Source: an uncultured Eubacterium sp. (GTDB taxonomy: Bacteria > Bacillota > Clostridia > Peptostreptococcales > Anaerovoracaceae). Taken from it: a stretch of DNA of 64,000 bases. The notes under the pieces are model-generated. The model was given only the letters and a program-made list of their open reading frames with translations. It had not been told where the DNA came from and searched no databases. The position numbers and the translations under genes are program-made. Positions 7,998-17,039 of the stretch are shown here, piece by piece. The stretch spans positions 1 through 64,000 of the forward strand of contig UQRM01000007.1 of the NCBI GenBank assembly GCA_900543485.1, in the 5' to 3' direction. How positions within the stretch are numbered: the first letter of the stretch is position 1; the number at the start of each line of letters is the position of its first letter.

Positions 7998-8351
7998 TTA
8001 AACGGGAATTTCCTGTTCTTCTGTTTCTATCCTCTTATCCTCTATCACATCATAAAAATCAAAAATAAATTCCGACACAAAAGATTCCTGCAGTTCTTCC
8101 GATTTTTCCAACTGTGCAATCTCCTGCGGATATTCCATACCGGAAATTCCAAACAATCCTCTTATCATATGGAACGCCTCGCTGATTCTGTCTGTATCCA
8201 CCAATGCAGTTATGGCGAAATAAACATCATCCATATTCTCAATCCTCTGGCTGTTGGAAAACAGTTTGTCGATCAGGGGCAAGGTATAGGCTCCGGAGAT
8301 CAGATTAACAGCATTGTTCACATTACTAGCGGATTTTCTCATTTTTTTCAT
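7998..8351 (-). CDS. Hypothetical protein, 117 residues
   Basis: I do not recognise this protein. It has a basic, Asn/Ser-rich start (MKKMRKSASNVNNAVNLISG), a middle of amphipathic helices and a strongly acidic tail (EEQEIPV end). It has no signal peptide and no membrane helix. A GAGAGG ribosome binding site lies 9 nt before ATG 8351. It is the first gene after the guaA 3' end, between two terminators (7938-7979 and 8403-8443), so it is a single-gene unit. Its position and its parA/parB neighbours suggest cargo or control of an integrative element. Confidence 0.6.
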   Translation of the reverse strand: MKKMRKSASNVNNAVNLISGAYTLPLIDKLFSNSQRIENMDDVYFAITALVDTDRISEAFHMIRGLFGISGMEYPQEIAQLEKSEELQESFVSEFIFDFYDVIEDKRIETEEQEIPV

Positions 8352-8402
8352 AAATAATTCCTCTCTTTCTCTTTTGGCAGGCAGCCATATATTTATAGAA
8401 CG

Positions 8403-8443
8403 CCAAAAAGCCGCCTGCTCTCAGTTAAAAGAACAAACGGCTT
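8403..8443 (-). terminator. Terminator in the guaA-island junction
   Basis: On the minus strand AAGCCGTTTGTTCT pairs with AGAGCAGGCGGCTT, a 14-bp stem using four G-U pairs, followed by TTTTTGG. It sits between guaA and the 117-residue gene. The region 8352-8566 holds this hairpin and the guaA terminator, and no other supported feature. Confidence 0.65.
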
Positions 8444-8518
8444 TCTGCACATTTCTATCTCTTTATTCATTTTTACTCATTGCAATTTTAGTTCCAAAAT
8501 AGTACCACGGAGCATATG

Positions 8519-8557
8519 ATAAGCCGGGAAACCCAGTGTTTATGCGGTCTCCCGGCT
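8519..8557 (-). terminator. Hairpin after guaA
   Basis: AGCCGGGAGACC and GGGTTTCCCGGCTT (minus strand) form a stem with an 11-nt loop just 10 bp after the guaA stop. The following TTATCAT is a poor T-run, so termination may be partial. Confidence 0.5.
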
Positions 8558-8566
8558 CCCTGTTTA

Positions 8567-10135
8567 CTATTCGAACTCTATCGTCCCCGGCGGTTTTCCT
8601 GTGCAATCGTACATCACTCGATTGACGTGTTTTACTTCGTTGACGATCCTGGTGGTGACGGTCTGGAGCACGTCCCACGGAAGCTGGGCGGCTTCTGCTG
8701 TCATGAAGTCGCTGGTCAGCACTGCCCGCAGGGCGATGGCGTAATCGTAGGTCCTGAAATCGCCCATCACTCCGACGCTGCGCATATTCGTCAGAGCGGC
8801 AAAGTACTGGCCGAGGGTCCCTTCTTCACCATACTTCGGAATGAGTCCGGCTTCCATCGCCTTGGCGATCTCCTCGCGGTAGATGGCATCGGCATCCTGG
8901 ACGATCTTCACCTTTTCCTCCGTCACCTCGCCGACGATCCTGACGCCGAGGCCAGGTCCCGGGAACGGCTGGCGGAATACCAGGTATTCCGGGATCCCCA
9001 GCTTGAGGCCCACCTTTCTCACTTCATCCTTGAAGAGCATCCTCAGAGGTTCGATGATTTCCTTGAAGTCCACGTGATCCGGCAGCCCGCCAACGTTGTG
9101 GTGGGACTTTATCACGGCGGATTTTCCCAGTCCGCTCTCGATCACATCGGGATATATCGTTCCCTGTACGAGGAAATCGACTGCGCCGATTTTCTTCGCT
9201 TCTTCTTCGAAAACCCTGATGAATTCTTCGCCGATGATCTTTCTCTTCTGTTCCGGTTCCTCGACTCCTGCCAGCTTATCGTAAAACCGCTGCTGAGCGT
9301 TCACTCTTACGAAATTCAGATCGTACTCGCCTTCCGGTCCGAAGACGGCCTCTACTTCATCTCCTTCGTTTTTCCTCAAAAGTCCGTGATCGACGAAAAC
9401 GCAGGTAAGCTGTTTCCCGACGGCTTTCGACATCAGCACCGCCGCTACGGAAGAGTCCACGCCTCCCGACAGAGCGCACAGCACCTTGCCGCTGCCTACT
9501 CTTTCCCTGATGGCTGCTATCGTATCATCTACGAAAGAGCCCATCTTCCAGTCGCCGGAGCATCCGCACACATCCTTTACGAAGGCCCGGAGCATCTTGA
9601 CCCCTTCCGCCGTATGTACTACCTCAGGGTGCATCTGAAGCGCGTATATCCCGCGTTCCCTGTTTTCCATAGCTGCCACAGGGCAGACAGGTGTATGAGC
9701 TGTCACCTCAAACCCCTCCGGAGTCTGGCTTATGTAGTCGGTATGGCTCATCCAGCATATCGTCTTATCATCCACATCCCTGAAAAGCCCGCTTTTGTCG
9801 TCGATGTCGACCTCTGTCCTTCCGTATTCGCTGACAGGCGCTGTTTCCACCTTCCCTCCCAGCTGATGGGCGATAAGCTGAGCCCCGTAACAGATCCCCA
9901 GGATCGGGATCCCCAGCTCGTATATCTCCTTCGGATACTGTGGAGAATCGTCTCCGTAAACGCTGTTGGGGCCGCCCGTGAAGATGATGCCCTTCGGTGC
10001 CTCCGCCTTGATCTCCTCAAGGCTCATGGAATAAGGGTGCACTTCGCAGTAAACGTCGCATTCTCTCACGCGGCGGGCGATCAACTGATTGTACTGTCCG
10101 CCAAAATCAAGGACGATGATCTTTTCATGTTCCAT
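8567..10135 (-). CDS. guaA: GMP synthase (glutamine-hydrolysing)
   Basis: This enzyme converts XMP to GMP using ATP and glutamine, the last step of de novo GMP synthesis in the cytoplasm. It has 522 residues, normal for the two-domain enzyme. The N-terminal class-I amidotransferase has Cys82 (GICYGAQ) with His169 and Glu171 (MHPEV). The ATP-pyrophosphatase PP-loop SGGVDSS lies at 223-229, and the C-terminal dimerisation domain ends [12 protein letters not shown] 10135 is preferred (GGAAGGG about 9 nt upstream) over an in-frame ATG 18 bp further up. It lies 128 bp downstream of guaB and may be co-transcribed with it. The conserved 3' end of guaA is a known integration site for genomic islands, and accessory DNA begins right after it here. 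Confidence 0.97.
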   Translation of the reverse strand: MEHEKIIVLDFGGQYNQLIARRVRECDVYCEVHPYSMSLEEIKAEAPKGIIFTGGPNSVYGDDSPQYPKEIYELGIPILGICYGAQLIAHQLGGKVETAPVSEYGRTEVDIDDKSGLFRDVDDKTICWMSHTDYISQTPEGFEVTAHTPVCPVAAMENRERGIYALQMHPEVVHTAEGVKMLRAFVKDVCGCSGDWKMGSFVDDTIAAIRERVGSGKVLCALSGGVDSSVAAVLMSKAVGKQLTCVFVDHGLLRKNEGDEVEAVFGPEGEYDLNFVRVNAQQRFYDKLAGVEEPEQKRKIIGEEFIRVFEEEAKKIGAVDFLVQGTIYPDVIESGLGKSAVIKSHHNVGGLPDHVDFKEIIEPLRMLFKDEVRKVGLKLGIPEYLVFRQPFPGPGLGVRIVGEVTEEKVKIVQDADAIYREEIAKAMEAGLIPKYGEEGTLGQYFAALTNMRSVGVMGDFRTYDYAIALRAVLTSDFMTAEAAQLPWDVLQTVTTRIVNEVKHVNRVMYDCTGKPPGTIEFE

Positions 10136-10263
10136 ATATCGATTCCCTTCCAAATAGAATAGTTTTATTTTTGAATATCCGCTTCACGGTATCGGTCTGT
10201 CGGCTATGCCCCCGTGAAAAGCAACGGCCCGCCACGATTACCGTGCCGGGTCCGGTGTTCAGG

Positions 10264-11772
10264 CTATCTGTTGTTATTTCCCGATGTATCCTTCAGGATC
10301 ACATCGTGGGCTCCGCCCTCCACGATGCTGGTAGCGGAAACGACCGTCAGTTTCGCGTTTTTCTGCAGGTCAGGTATGGTCAGGACTCCACAGTTACACA
10401 TGGTGGACTTCACCTTCTGCAGAGACTGTCTCACGTTATCGCTGAGAGGGCCTGCATACGGAACGTACGAATCGACGCCTTCTTCGAAGGACAGCTTGCT
10501 GTCGCCGCCCATATCGTAACGCTGCCAGTTTCTCGCTCTGTTAGATCCTTCTCCCCAGTACTCCTTTACATAATTGCCGTTTACCATCAGCTTTGCCGTA
10601 GGAGACTCATCGAACCTGGAGAAATATCTGCCCAGCATCAGGAAATCCGCTCCCATGGCGAGAGCCAGCGTCATATGATAATCATATACGATTCCTCCAT
10701 CGGAGCAAATAGGTACATATATGCCTGTTTTCCTGTAATAATCGTCTCTGGCTTTTGCCACTTCTATGACCGCCGTTGCCTGACCTCTGCCGATACCTTT
10801 CTGCTCTCTTGTTATGCAGATAGAACCTCCGCCGATACCAACCTTTACGAAATCAGCGCCCGCGTCGGCGAGAAAATTGAAGCCCTCCTTATCCACAACG
10901 TTACCGGCGCCTATCTTCACGCTGTCTCCGTACTTACCGCGGACGAAATCCAGCGTTGCCTTCTGCCATTCGGTGAACCCTTCGGAGGAATCTATGCAGA
11001 GTACATCAGCTCCCGCTTCCACCAGAGCAGGGATCCTCTCCTCATAGTCCCTGGTATTCACGCCTGCACCCACCACATATCTCTTATGTTCGTCGAGCAA
11101 TTCATCAGGATACGCCTTATGTGTATCGTAGTCTTTGCGGAAGACAAAGTATGCCAGCCTCTGATTCTTTCCTATTATCGGCAGCGCGTTCAACTTATTG
11201 TCCCAGAGGATATCGTTGGCTTCCGAAAGAGTCACGCCCTCCTCCGCATACACCAGCTTATCGAAAGGCGTCATGAAATCGCATATCCTTTCATCCAGGG
11301 ACATCCTGCTTATCCTGTAATCTCTGCTGGTCACCAGACCTACCATCTTTCCCTCGGCTGTACCGTCTTCCGTCACCGCAGTGGTGGAATGTCCCGTTCT
11401 TTCCTTCAACGCCAGCAGGTCTCTCAGCGTCTGATCAGGCCTGATATTGGCATCGCTCGTGACGAAACCGGCCTTATGAGCCTTGACCCTCCTGACCATT
11501 TCAGCCTGCTTCTCTATGGTCTGAGAACCGAATATGAACGATATTCCACCCTCCTTGGCAAGGGCTATGGCAAGTTTTTCTCCTGAAACCGCCTGCATTA
11601 TAGCCGATACGAGAGGAATATTCATTGTTATAGCCGGCTCCTCTCCCTTTCTGAATTTAACTACCGGTGTCTGTAGAGAAACGTTATCGACCCTGCATTC
11701 CTTTGAAGAGTACCCCGGTACCAGAAGATACTCGTTGAATGTTCTGGATGGTTCGTCAAAAATATATGCCAT
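10264..11772 (-). CDS. guaB: IMP dehydrogenase
   Basis: This enzyme oxidises IMP to XMP with NAD+, the rate-limiting step of guanine nucleotide synthesis, immediately upstream of guaA. It has 502 residues. The catalytic Cys319 sits in [10 protein letters not shown], the phosphate-binding GAGNV segment is at 288-292 and GGIVYDYH follows. The inserted CBS pair spans about 105-220 with [10 protein letters not shown]. The C-terminal flap carries a long [10 protein letters not shown] extension typical of the longer isoform. The start follows AGGAGGTAACT. A promoter with a palindromic spacer lies at 11810-11838, so guaB-guaA is separate from lysC. Confidence 0.96.
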   Translation of the reverse strand: MAYIFDEPSRTFNEYLLVPGYSSKECRVDNVSLQTPVVKFRKGEEPAITMNIPLVSAIMQAVSGEKLAIALAKEGGISFIFGSQTIEKQAEMVRRVKAHKAGFVTSDANIRPDQTLRDLLALKERTGHSTTAVTEDGTAEGKMVGLVTSRDYRISRMSLDERICDFMTPFDKLVYAEEGVTLSEANDILWDNKLNALPIIGKNQRLAYFVFRKDYDTHKAYPDELLDEHKRYVVGAGVNTRDYEERIPALVEAGADVLCIDSSEGFTEWQKATLDFVRGKYGDSVKIGAGNVVDKEGFNFLADAGADFVKVGIGGGSICITREQKGIGRGQATAVIEVAKARDDYYRKTGIYVPICSDGGIVYDYHMTLALAMGADFLMLGRYFSRFDESPTAKLMVNGNYVKEYWGEGSNRARNWQRYDMGGDSKLSFEEGVDSYVPYAGPLSDNVRQSLQKVKSTMCNCGVLTIPDLQKNAKLTVVSATSIVEGGAHDVILKDTSGNNNR

Positions 11773-11809
11773 AGTTACCTCCTGCGTTCTATTGTGATTA
11801 TAATATTAC

Positions 11810-11838
11810 ATTTTATCTCAAATCCTTCGGATTTACAA
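11810..11838 (-). promoter_or_regulatory. guaB promoter with palindromic spacer
   Basis: On the minus strand TTGTAA (11833-11838), a 17-bp spacer and TAAAAT (11810-11815) lie about 40 bp before the guaB start. The spacer is almost entirely a perfect palindrome, AAATCC-GAA-GGATTT (11819-11833), which overlaps the -35 edge and could be an operator for a repressor. Confidence 0.55.
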
Positions 11839-11892
11839 TTCAAATCATCAATTATATACGGATTATACAAAGATTATACACAAGCTTCACTC

Positions 11893-13218
11893 TCAGGACA
11901 CGAAAGCCCTGTATATGGCCTTTATCGCTGTTTCAAAATCTTTGTTCTCGACGCCGACGATTATGTTCATCTCGCTGGAGCCCTGGTCTATCATCCTGAT
12001 ATTCACGTTCTCCTGTGCCAGTGCGACAAACAGCTTCGCCGCCACACCCGGTCTGTAGGACATGCCATGTCCCACGGTGGCTATGAGAGCCATGTCTTCA
12101 AAGACCTCTATGGTATCAGGCTTCAGCTGGCGCTCGAATTCCTCCACGATCTCATCCAGTCTGCCGTCGATACCATCATTATCCAATACCACCGACAACG
12201 TATCCACACCGCTCGGTATGTGTTCAATGGGAACGTCGTAATCTTCCAGTATCCCGGTCATCTTCCTGATAAAACCCCGTTCACTGCTCATCAGGTTCTT
12301 GTACATGGCTATTACGGTAAAATCCTTGCTGCCCGCGATACCGGCGATGATCTGTCCTTCCTCCAGCTGACCGGGCTCCGATGTTATTATGGTTCCCGGA
12401 TCCTGTGGTCTGTTGGTGTTTCTGATATTGATAGGTATATTGGCAACTCTGGCAGGATATATAGCGTCCTCGTGAAGCACCGACGCACCCATATAGGAAA
12501 GCTCTCTCAGCTCTTTATATGATACAGTGCTTATAGGCTTAGGATTATCGACTATCCTCGGATCGGCCATCAGAAAACCCGATACATCCGTCCAGTTCTC
12601 GTAAACATCCGCCTCTACAGCTCTGGCTACCAGCGCTCCTGTTATATCGGAACCGCCTCTTGAGAAAGTCCTCACGCTCCCATCTACTTTCGAGCCATAG
12701 AAGCCAGGTATCACAGCCTTTTCGTGGTTTGCCAGCTCCTTCTTTATCTCCTTGTTGGTAAGCTCTTCCATGAACCTTCCCTTTTCATCGAATTTGACCA
12801 TTTTAGCCGCATCGACGAAATCGTAGCCCAGATACGCCGCGATTATCATGGCGTTGAGGTATTCTCCTCTGCTGGCTATATAATCAGCGCTGGCTCCGTC
12901 TTCCAGATTCTTCTTTATTTCGTCGAATTCCCTGTCCAGGTTCACATCCACGTCCAGGTTGACTCTGACCGCCATGAACCTGTCGCGTACCACCTGAAAT
13001 ATCTGCTGATACGGTATCTTGTGCTCGATATGAGTCTTACACAGATACAGCAGATCCGTTATCTTGCTGTCTTCGGAAAATCTCTTCCCCGGCGCTGATA
13101 CGACTACATACTTTATTTCTCCATCATCTTCTATTATCTTTCTTATCTTCTCTATCTGCAGAGCGTCCGCCACCGACGAACCTCCGAATTTCGCCACCTT
13201 AACTCCCATCTTTACCAA
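11893..13218 (-). CDS. lysC: Aspartate kinase
   Basis: This enzyme phosphorylates aspartate, the entry step to lysine, threonine and methionine. It has about 441 residues: the kinase domain (KFGGSSV near residue 10; SRGGSDITGALVA around 190-200) followed by two ACT domains after residue 300 (DFTVIAMYKNLM and IRMIDQGSSEMNIIVGVE), which normally bind lysine or threonine. The gene begins 32 bp after the metK stop and shares its SAM-riboswitch leader, so methionine status probably controls it. Two starts compete: TTG 13218 (AAAGGAG 4 nt upstream) and ATG 13209 (13 nt), neither with ideal spacing. A separate lysine-responsive leader is not present at this gene. Confidence 0.95.
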   Translation of the reverse strand: MVKMGVKVAKFGGSSVADALQIEKIRKIIEDDGEIKYVVVSAPGKRFSEDSKITDLLYLCKTHIEHKIPYQQIFQVVRDRFMAVRVNLDVDVNLDREFDEIKKNLEDGASADYIASRGEYLNAMIIAAYLGYDFVDAAKMVKFDEKGRFMEELTNKEIKKELANHEKAVIPGFYGSKVDGSVRTFSRGGSDITGALVARAVEADVYENWTDVSGFLMADPRIVDNPKPISTVSYKELRELSYMGASVLHEDAIYPARVANIPINIRNTNRPQDPGTIITSEPGQLEEGQIIAGIAGSKDFTVIAMYKNLMSSERGFIRKMTGILEDYDVPIEHIPSGVDTLSVVLDNDGIDGRLDEIVEEFERQLKPDTIEVFEDMALIATVGHGMSYRPGVAAKLFVALAQENVNIRMIDQGSSEMNIIVGVENKDFETAIKAIYRAFVS

Positions 13219-13249
13219 AGCTCTCCTTTCGACTTTCCTTTCTCTGAAA

Positions 13250-14443
13250 CTATATATCTGCGGCCATTCTCAATTTATCGGCTCTGTCGGTCTTTTCCCA
13301 CGGCACGTCTATATCAGTCCTGCCGAAGTGACCGTATGCCGCCACCTGTCTGTATATCGGTCTTCTCAGATCCAGATCCCTGATGATAGCCGCAGGCCTC
13401 AGATCGAAATTTTCCTCGACGATCTGTGCCAGTCGTTCATCGGAGACCTTTCCCGTGCCGAAAGAATCGACGAATATGGAAACCGGCCTGGCTACACCTA
13501 TGGCATAGGCCAATTGTATCTCACACTTCTTCGCAAGCCCTGCCGCCACCAGGTTCTTAGCCACATATCGAGCCGCATAAGCAGCTGAACGATCCACCTT
13601 TGTAGGGTCCTTTCCGCTGAAAGCCCCACCTCCATGACGCGCATAGCCTCCGTAAGTATCCACGATTATCTTCCGTCCTGTAAGACCCGAATCTCCATGA
13701 GGGCCTCCGATGACAAATCTGCCCGTAGGGTTTATGAAATATCTGGTTTCATCATCCAGCAGAGCTTCATCCACCACCGGCTTCACCACATGCTCTATCA
13801 GATCATCCCTTATCTGTTCCAGAGTCACGTCAGGGTCATGCTGCGTGGAGATCACTATGGTATCTATCCTCTTTACCTTATCGTCGTCGTATTCCACAGT
13901 AACCTGAGTCTTTCCGTCCGGCCTCAGATACGGCAGCGTGCCGTCCTTCCTCACCTCCGCCAGCCTTCTGGCCAGTCTGTGGGCCAGCGATATGGGCAGC
14001 GGCATCATCTCCGGAGTCTCGTCGCAGGCAAAGCCGAACATCATACCCTGATCTCCGGCTCCCGTCTCATCGGTCATCTCCGCTTCATCGGCAAGCTCCC
14101 CGTCCTTGTATTCCAACGCCTTGTCTACTCCCATGGCTATATCCGGCGACTGTTCATCTATGGCGGTCATTATCGCGCACACATTACCGTCAAATCCATA
14201 TTCACCGCTGTCGTACCCTATGTCACAGATCACATCTCTGGCCAGCTTCTGTATATCGATATAGCATTCTGTGCTTATTTCCCCCATGACCATCGCGTAT
14301 CCGGTATTGACAGTCGTCTCTGCCGCCACACGTCCCTGGGGATCCTTTTCCATTATGGCATCCACTATGGCATCCGATATCTGATCGCAGATCTTATCGG
14401 GATGTCCCTCGGTTACCGATTCCGATGTAAATAATTTCTTCAT
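13250..14443 (-). CDS. metK: S-adenosylmethionine synthase
   Basis: This enzyme makes S-adenosylmethionine from ATP and methionine. It has about 397 residues, the usual size, with ATP-binding GHPDK near residue 14, the GAGDQG motif near 130, and [16 protein letters not shown] (P-loop-like, around 270). ATG 14443 has GGAGG 6 nt upstream; ATG 14446 directly before it gives one more Met. The SAM-I riboswitch at 14453-14615 ends immediately upstream, giving direct feedback by the product. lysC follows after 32 bp in the same transcription unit. Confidence 0.97.
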   Translation of the reverse strand: MKKLFTSESVTEGHPDKICDQISDAIVDAIMEKDPQGRVAAETTVNTGYAMVMGEISTECYIDIQKLARDVICDIGYDSGEYGFDGNVCAIMTAIDEQSPDIAMGVDKALEYKDGELADEAEMTDETGAGDQGMMFGFACDETPEMMPLPISLAHRLARRLAEVRKDGTLPYLRPDGKTQVTVEYDDDKVKRIDTIVISTQHDPDVTLEQIRDDLIEHVVKPVVDEALLDDETRYFINPTGRFVIGGPHGDSGLTGRKIIVDTYGGYARHGGGAFSGKDPTKVDRSAAYAARYVAKNLVAAGLAKKCEIQLAYAIGVARPVSIFVDSFGTGKVSDERLAQIVEENFDLRPAAIIRDLDLRRPIYRQVAAYGHFGRTDIDVPWEKTDRADKLRMAADI

Positions 14444-14452
14444 CATTGACCT

Positions 14453-14615
14453 CCATAAAATAAAATCTCTTTCCAGAATCAGAAAGAGATATTGTTATCA
14501 TTATTCTTTCCTCATCTTTCAGATAAAAATCTGTAGGATTTGGCACCTTCCATACTCCATGTACAGGGGTTGCCGGGTTTCGCTGGGCCTAGTCCCTCCA
14601 CCGCTCTCAATAAGG
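14453..14615 (-). promoter_or_regulatory. SAM-I (S-box) riboswitch with terminator, controlling metK-lysC
   Basis: The minus-strand RNA has the S-box core in order: CCTTATTGAGAGCGGTGG, GAGGGACTAGGCCC, GCGAAACCCGGCAACC, then GGTGCCAAATCCTACAGA. The P1 strands CCTTAT (14610-14615) and ATGAGG (14510-14515) close the aptamer. The expression platform is a terminator: ATCTCTTTCT (14481-14490) pairs with GGAAAGAGAT (14465-14474), followed by TTTATTTT, ending 10 bp before metK. High SAM should stabilise the aptamer and stop transcription (known for the family). Confidence 0.95.
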
Positions 14616-14691
14616 ATATCATTCAGTTTTCCACATTTAATTATATATGAATTAGATGCTATGTCAATAGGCGGCTCTAACTTTATTTCCC

Positions 14692-14719
14692 TTGTATTTT
14701 TCCCAAAATGGGTTATACT
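14692..14719 (+). promoter_or_regulatory. Promoter of the 14774 gene
   Basis: TTGTAT (14692-14697), a 16-bp spacer and TATACT (14714-14719). Transcription would start near 14726, which excludes the upstream in-frame ATG at 14708 and supports TTG 14774 as the start. Confidence 0.55.
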
Positions 14720-14773
14720 TTCTGTATCGGACGCATAATACTTGCAGCAGAAAATATCAACGAGGTACACGAT

Positions 14774-15970
14774 TTGAGCAAGCCTAAACTGACAGTTATA
14801 GAAGGCGGCCTCTCCGCCTCCATGGAAAACCGTGACAAATATTTCGTCTCAGCCTATGTCACCAACACCCGACTGATGGGTGTGCTTTCAGTATATGCCA
14901 GATGGAAGCTTTCCGACACAGAACCGGAGTATGATCTCCATCAGTTTTTTTACATAGACTGCGAAGAAGCGGGGCTGGAAACTTATAAGTCCATATTCGG
15001 CAACGACCTTGAAGAGATCAGCTACATAGAGCAGAGTCTCATCGGAGGCCTGGGAGCAAAAAAGATCAGTCTTTCAGAGACCCGTCTGAAAGGGCTGATG
15101 ACGTACTACAAGGAATTCAATCAGACCCACGACCTGCCGCTTCCGGAAGGCTACGATGAATACAGCTTTCTGCTGGAACCGGCCACAGTCCTGTCCACCG
15201 AAGAAAAGGAAGCCCTGATGCATGATATCTGCGGCGATATGGTCTCCGACTACCAAACCATAAATTATTTTCTGATGCGCTGCTTCGGGAAAGATCATGA
15301 AGGGGCCGCCTATCTGGCGGAAGCCGGCGTCCCTCTCGATACCTATGACAACTATTTCCCCGCCACCTTCTGCAAGAATGTCATAGATACCGAGCGTGCC
15401 TACGAGGACGGAGCGATCTCCTATCTGTGCGAATCCCTCATAGAATCGGCCAACAGCTATGAAACGGTCATCTCCAAAGTGGTGGTGAAAGATCTTCGTG
15501 TAGTGGACTTCAAAAAATGTTCGAGCTTTGCCGTCAGCACCGCGGAAGCCGCGATGATGTTAGCAAAGCCCGAATTTGTAACAGTTTACGAAGTCCTCCT
15601 GTCAGATGAAGATATGGAAAACAATATAGGCGAACTGACGATCGACCTCAATACCATCATGACGTCTCATGAAAACGGCCGGATGTTCATGGCCTTCAAA
15701 AAGAATAATGACCACGTCAACGAGCGAGTCTTCCGTCTCAACAATGATGTCAAAGGCGTATATTTCCTGACGGATTTCGGCCAGCTGATAGTATCGGCCT
15801 ACAGCCTGTCTGACATCAGATATCTGGAAAACAAACTGAAATCCAGCATGCTGGCGCCGTTTCTCATGATAACGTCCAAATACGAATTCAAGGAATCGGT
15901 ACTCTTCGAGTTCATCCAAAGCGATTTTGAAGACTTCGAGGATTTTCTCAGCTTTATAAGGAACGAGTGA
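14774..15970 (+). CDS. Conserved-looking hypothetical protein, about 398 residues
   Basis: I do not recognise a family. The protein is acidic, soluble (no signal peptide or membrane segment) and rich in aromatic residues. It begins SKPKLTVIEGGLS and ends EDFEDFLSFIRNE. The TTG start at 14774 has GAGG 8 nt upstream and sits behind a promoter at 14692-14719; an ATG at 14708 overlaps the -10 box and has no ribosome binding site. The gene diverges from the SAM-riboswitch/metK unit, and its 3' end overlaps the convergent hydrolase gene by 17 bp. Codon use and length support a real gene. Confidence 0.75.
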   Translation: MSKPKLTVIEGGLSASMENRDKYFVSAYVTNTRLMGVLSVYARWKLSDTEPEYDLHQFFYIDCEEAGLETYKSIFGNDLEEISYIEQSLIGGLGAKKISLSETRLKGLMTYYKEFNQTHDLPLPEGYDEYSFLLEPATVLSTEEKEALMHDICGDMVSDYQTINYFLMRCFGKDHEGAAYLAEAGVPLDTYDNYFPATFCKNVIDTERAYEDGAISYLCESLIESANSYETVISKVVVKDLRVVDFKKCSSFAVSTAEAAMMLAKPEFVTVYEVLLSDEDMENNIGELTIDLNTIMTSHENGRMFMAFKKNNDHVNERVFRLNNDVKGVYFLTDFGQLIVSAYSLSDIRYLENKLKSSMLAPFLMITSKYEFKESVLFEFIQSDFEDFEDFLSFIRNE

Positions 15971-17036
15971 CTTCCTCAAAGGCAGCTTTATTTATCCGTT
16001 TTACAGGAGCTGCCGAAACATTGGACAGGACGGCTATGGTCATATCCAGCTCAGGACACATCCAGAAACTGGCTCTGAACCCGATGTCTGTCCCCTCATG
16101 GCCTATCAGATGATGCCCGTCCTGCTCCCTCATGAACCATCCCAGACCCATCTTTTCCCCATTGTTAGGTACTGTCGCATAGTCCTGCCACATTTTATCA
16201 TAGGTTTCATCGGAAAAAGCCTTCCTGTCGAGATTGAAACGTCCCCATTTGAGCATATCCGCCACATTAGTAGTGAGAGTCGAGCTTGGAGCGTGCTGCC
16301 TGCTGTACGGATAGTACTTCGCCATTATGAAGTTCCTGTTTTCATCTCTCTCGTGAGGCATCGCCATCCTCAGCTTATCTATGTCCTCCAGTTCAAGGCT
16401 CCCATCAGTCCTTTCTATGGTAAGGACAGTGGTGTTGTCCATCCCTGCCGGTAAAAAACAGTTTTCCTTGATGAATTCGTTGAAAAGCTTTCCCGACGTC
16501 TCTTCTATCACAGCGCCCAGCAATTCATAGCCTATGCTGCTGTATATGAAGCCTCCCGTGCCAGGCTCGCATAACATCCTTCCCTTTATCACCTCATCAG
16601 ACGTGACATATCTCTTTATGGAGCCTGGATCGACCACTTTTTCTGACCATTTTTCTTCCCAATCCTCCACCGGTACATCATGCATCCCTGACGTATGACA
16701 CAGGAGCTGATACAGTTTTATGCGCTGACATCGCTCATCCTCCATTTCCCAATAAGGCAGCAGATCCACCAGTCTGTCGTTGAGATCTATCTTTTTCTCA
16801 TCTACCAGTTTCATGATGCCCATGGCTGTCATCATCTTGGACGCCGACGCACAGTGGTAGACATCGTCCTTATCTATCGGATCCTTTGTCAGATAATTCC
16901 TGTAACCTCTCGCTCCCGTAAACCGCTCATCTCCTACCATGACTCCGAGAGCGACGCTGGGAACGTCGTAGATCTCCATCGCTTTGTCGAGAAATGCCTC
17001 GCATATTTCGTTAAGTTTGAATCCTTCCTTCGCCAT
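15954..17036 (-). CDS. Serine hydrolase, beta-lactamase class C / penicillin-binding protein family (copy 2)
   Basis: This is a roughly 360-residue cytosol-type protein (no signal peptide) of the class C beta-lactamase fold. The nucleophile motif is SASK near residues 64-67. The second motif reads YSS near 165 instead of the usual Y-x-N. A GHEG segment near 315 stands for the third (KTG/HxG) motif. Family members act as esterases, D-aminopeptidases or peptidases, and the substrate cannot be read from the sequence. It starts directly after the related upstream gene (TGA 17040-17042 next to GTG 17039 and ATG 17036; AAGGAAGG upstream), so the two are one transcription unit and translationally coupled. 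Its 3' end overlaps the convergent gene at 15970. Confidence 0.85.
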   Translation of the reverse strand: MAKEGFKLNEICEAFLDKAMEIYDVPSVALGVMVGDERFTGARGYRNYLTKDPIDKDDVYHCASASKMMTAMGIMKLVDEKKIDLNDRLVDLLPYWEMEDERCQRIKLYQLLCHTSGMHDVPVEDWEEKWSEKVVDPGSIKRYVTSDEVIKGRMLCEPGTGGFIYSSIGYELLGAVIEETSGKLFNEFIKENCFLPAGMDNTTVLTIERTDGSLELEDIDKLRMAMPHERDENRNFIMAKYYPYSRQHAPSSTLTTNVADMLKWGRFNLDRKAFSDETYDKMWQDYATVPNNGEKMGLGWFMREQDGHHLIGHEGTDIGFRASFWMCPELDMTIAVLSNVSAAPVKRINKAAFEEVTRSL

Positions 17037-17039
17037 CAC

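Noticed and set aside
8463..8678. Short minus-strand frame running across the guaA stop and ending YYFGTKIAMSKNE
   Set aside because: Most of it overlaps guaA in another frame, and the part outside guaA has no start or ribosome binding site; it could be a recombinase tail but this cannot be supported.
8516..10162. Open frame of 548 codons on the plus strand opposite guaA, and a similar 471-codon frame opposite guaB (10171-11586)
   Set aside because: They mirror the codon phase of strongly supported genes on the other strand, have no ribosome binding sites or domains, and their products are rich in His/Arg/Cys in a way typical of antisense frames.
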